The notes below the pieces were generated by a model that was not told the DNA's origin, made no database searches, and worked only from the letters and a program-made list of their open reading frames with translations. Both the position numbers and the translations under genes were made by a program. From Sphingomonas adhaesiva (GTDB taxonomy: Bacteria; Pseudomonadota; Alphaproteobacteria; Sphingomonadales; Sphingomonadaceae): a stretch of DNA of 64,000 nucleotides. Location of the stretch: the NCBI RefSeq assembly GCF_002374855.1, contig NZ_NWVC01000002.1, positions 434,001-498,000 of the forward strand, written 5' to 3'. This document shows, piece after piece, positions 63,612 to 64,000 of the stretch (position 1 is its first letter; every line of letters starts with the position of its first letter).

Positions 63612-63953
63612 ATGCTGTTCACCACCCCCACGCAATATATCGCGCTGGCGATCGCACTCGTCGCCGGCTGGCTCTTCGGCCTCGCCAGCCATCCGGGCGG
63701 CAAGAAATGGAAGGCGCGCTACGCCGCCGAACGCGATGCCCATGCCGCCACGACGAAGCGGATCGCCGAACTGGAACGCGACAACGCCCGCCTGGTGAAG
63801 GAGCATGCCGCGATCGAGGAACGCCGGGTGGCGGAGGAGCGCGCGGTCGTGCAGGAACGTCCGGTCGTCGAGGAGCGGATCGTCCACGACGATCGCCCGC
63901 TCGCCCGCCCCGCCGCCGAGCCGGCCTATCGCGACGACCGCACGGTGATCTGA
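63612..63953 (+). CDS. Small membrane-anchored coiled-coil protein
   Basis: 113 residues. N-terminal membrane helix (YIALAIALVAGWLFGLA), then a basic stretch (HPGGKKWKARY) and a coiled coil of about 55 residues (AATTKRIAELERDNARLVKEHAAIEERR), with VVEERIVHDD acidic repeats and a disordered tail. The plan recalls YhcB-like (DUF1043) envelope proteins, but assignment is weak. Strong GGAGG before the ATG. Confidence 0.75.
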   Translation: MLFTTPTQYIALAIALVAGWLFGLASHPGGKKWKARYAAERDAHAATTKRIAELERDNARLVKEHAAIEERRVAEERAVVQERPVVEERIVHDDRPLARPAAEPAYRDDRTVI

Positions 63954-64000
63954 ACGTGGGTGGTGCGGGCGTGATGGTGGATCAACGTCCCGCCATCATC

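Noticed and set aside
63954..64000. Another gene at the right edge
   Set aside because: 47 bp only, with no start codon plus ribosome-binding site that leads to a recognisable product.

Overview
The window is a high-GC, gene-dense chromosomal segment of an alphaproteobacterium, most probably a sphingomonad (Sphingomonas-like). This is inferred from family content (split MetH, DUF4893, DUF2490, DUF2171, DUF2256, ispH-thrB-rnhA order, Tad/Cpa pilus), from GGAAC-N16/17-CGTT promoters of the alphaproteobacterial EcfG type, from a GAAC-N7-GAAC LexA box, and from short palindromic repeats typical of these genomes. No rRNA, phage, insertion sequence or CRISPR array was seen. Almost everything is ordinary core or near-core chromosome.

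Layout. 1-4991 (minus): a methionine-cycle operon in the order ArsR-type regulator with methyltransferase domain (SahR-like), metF, then metH split into two genes. A perfect 20-bp palindrome sits in the promoter of the regulator. 5121-12886: small lipoproteins, an aldo/keto reductase, a DUF2490 protein, a cation efflux transporter, 3-hydroxybutyrate dehydrogenase, a zinc metallopeptidase, and a DUF2171 protein with a tandem Tyr-Gly-Gln-Ser pentapeptide tract. 13123-19578: tRNA-Ala(CGC), Nudix hydrolase, extensin-like protein, barstar, transglutaminase, Bax-inhibitor-like membrane protein, RNA ligase/cyclic phosphodiesterase. 19646-26348: MFS transporter, SodC, MaoC dehydratase, and an inositol cluster (myo-inositol-phosphate synthase, a sugar-phosphate-type cytidylyltransferase and a divergent CDP-alcohol phosphotransferase), then small stress-type membrane proteins. 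26345-30949 (minus): PP2C-like phosphatase and the branched-chain 2-oxoacid dehydrogenase operon (E1alpha, E1beta, E2). 31135-38135: the SOS mutagenesis cassette imuA-imuB-dnaE2 behind a LexA box, with a Phd/PIN toxin-antitoxin pair on the opposite strand between imuB and dnaE2. 38211-56321: HxlR regulator with its divergent reductase, trehalase, FAH-family hydrolase, TonB-C/TPR protein, acyl-CoA dehydrogenase, a soluble CBS-chemoreceptor facing a hybrid histidine kinase, a DEAD-box helicase, ispH-thrB-rnhA, a DAO-type oxidoreductase and a lipase. 56369-63554: a Tad pilus operon, cpaA-B-C-D-E-tadB-tadC. The motor ATPase gene cpaF, expected between cpaE and tadB, is absent and only a nine-codon micro-ORF occupies the junction. 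63612-63953: a small coiled-coil membrane protein with an EcfG promoter and a hairpin over its ribosome-binding site.

The most unusual items are: (i) the 63.6-kb EcfG promoter whose spacer forms the anti-Shine-Dalgarno arm of a hairpin, so that only read-through transcripts would hide the ribosome-binding site; (ii) the tad operon without cpaF; (iii) palindromic repeats inserted in frame inside ImuB and inside the E2 linker, and inside two operons where they lie against the next start codon; (iv) the toxin-antitoxin pair splitting the mutasome cassette; (v) the inositol/CDP-alcohol cluster, which has the same three enzyme classes as the CDP-inositol route to di-inositol-phosphate in hyperthermophiles; and (vi) three small orphan genes with exact EcfG promoters.
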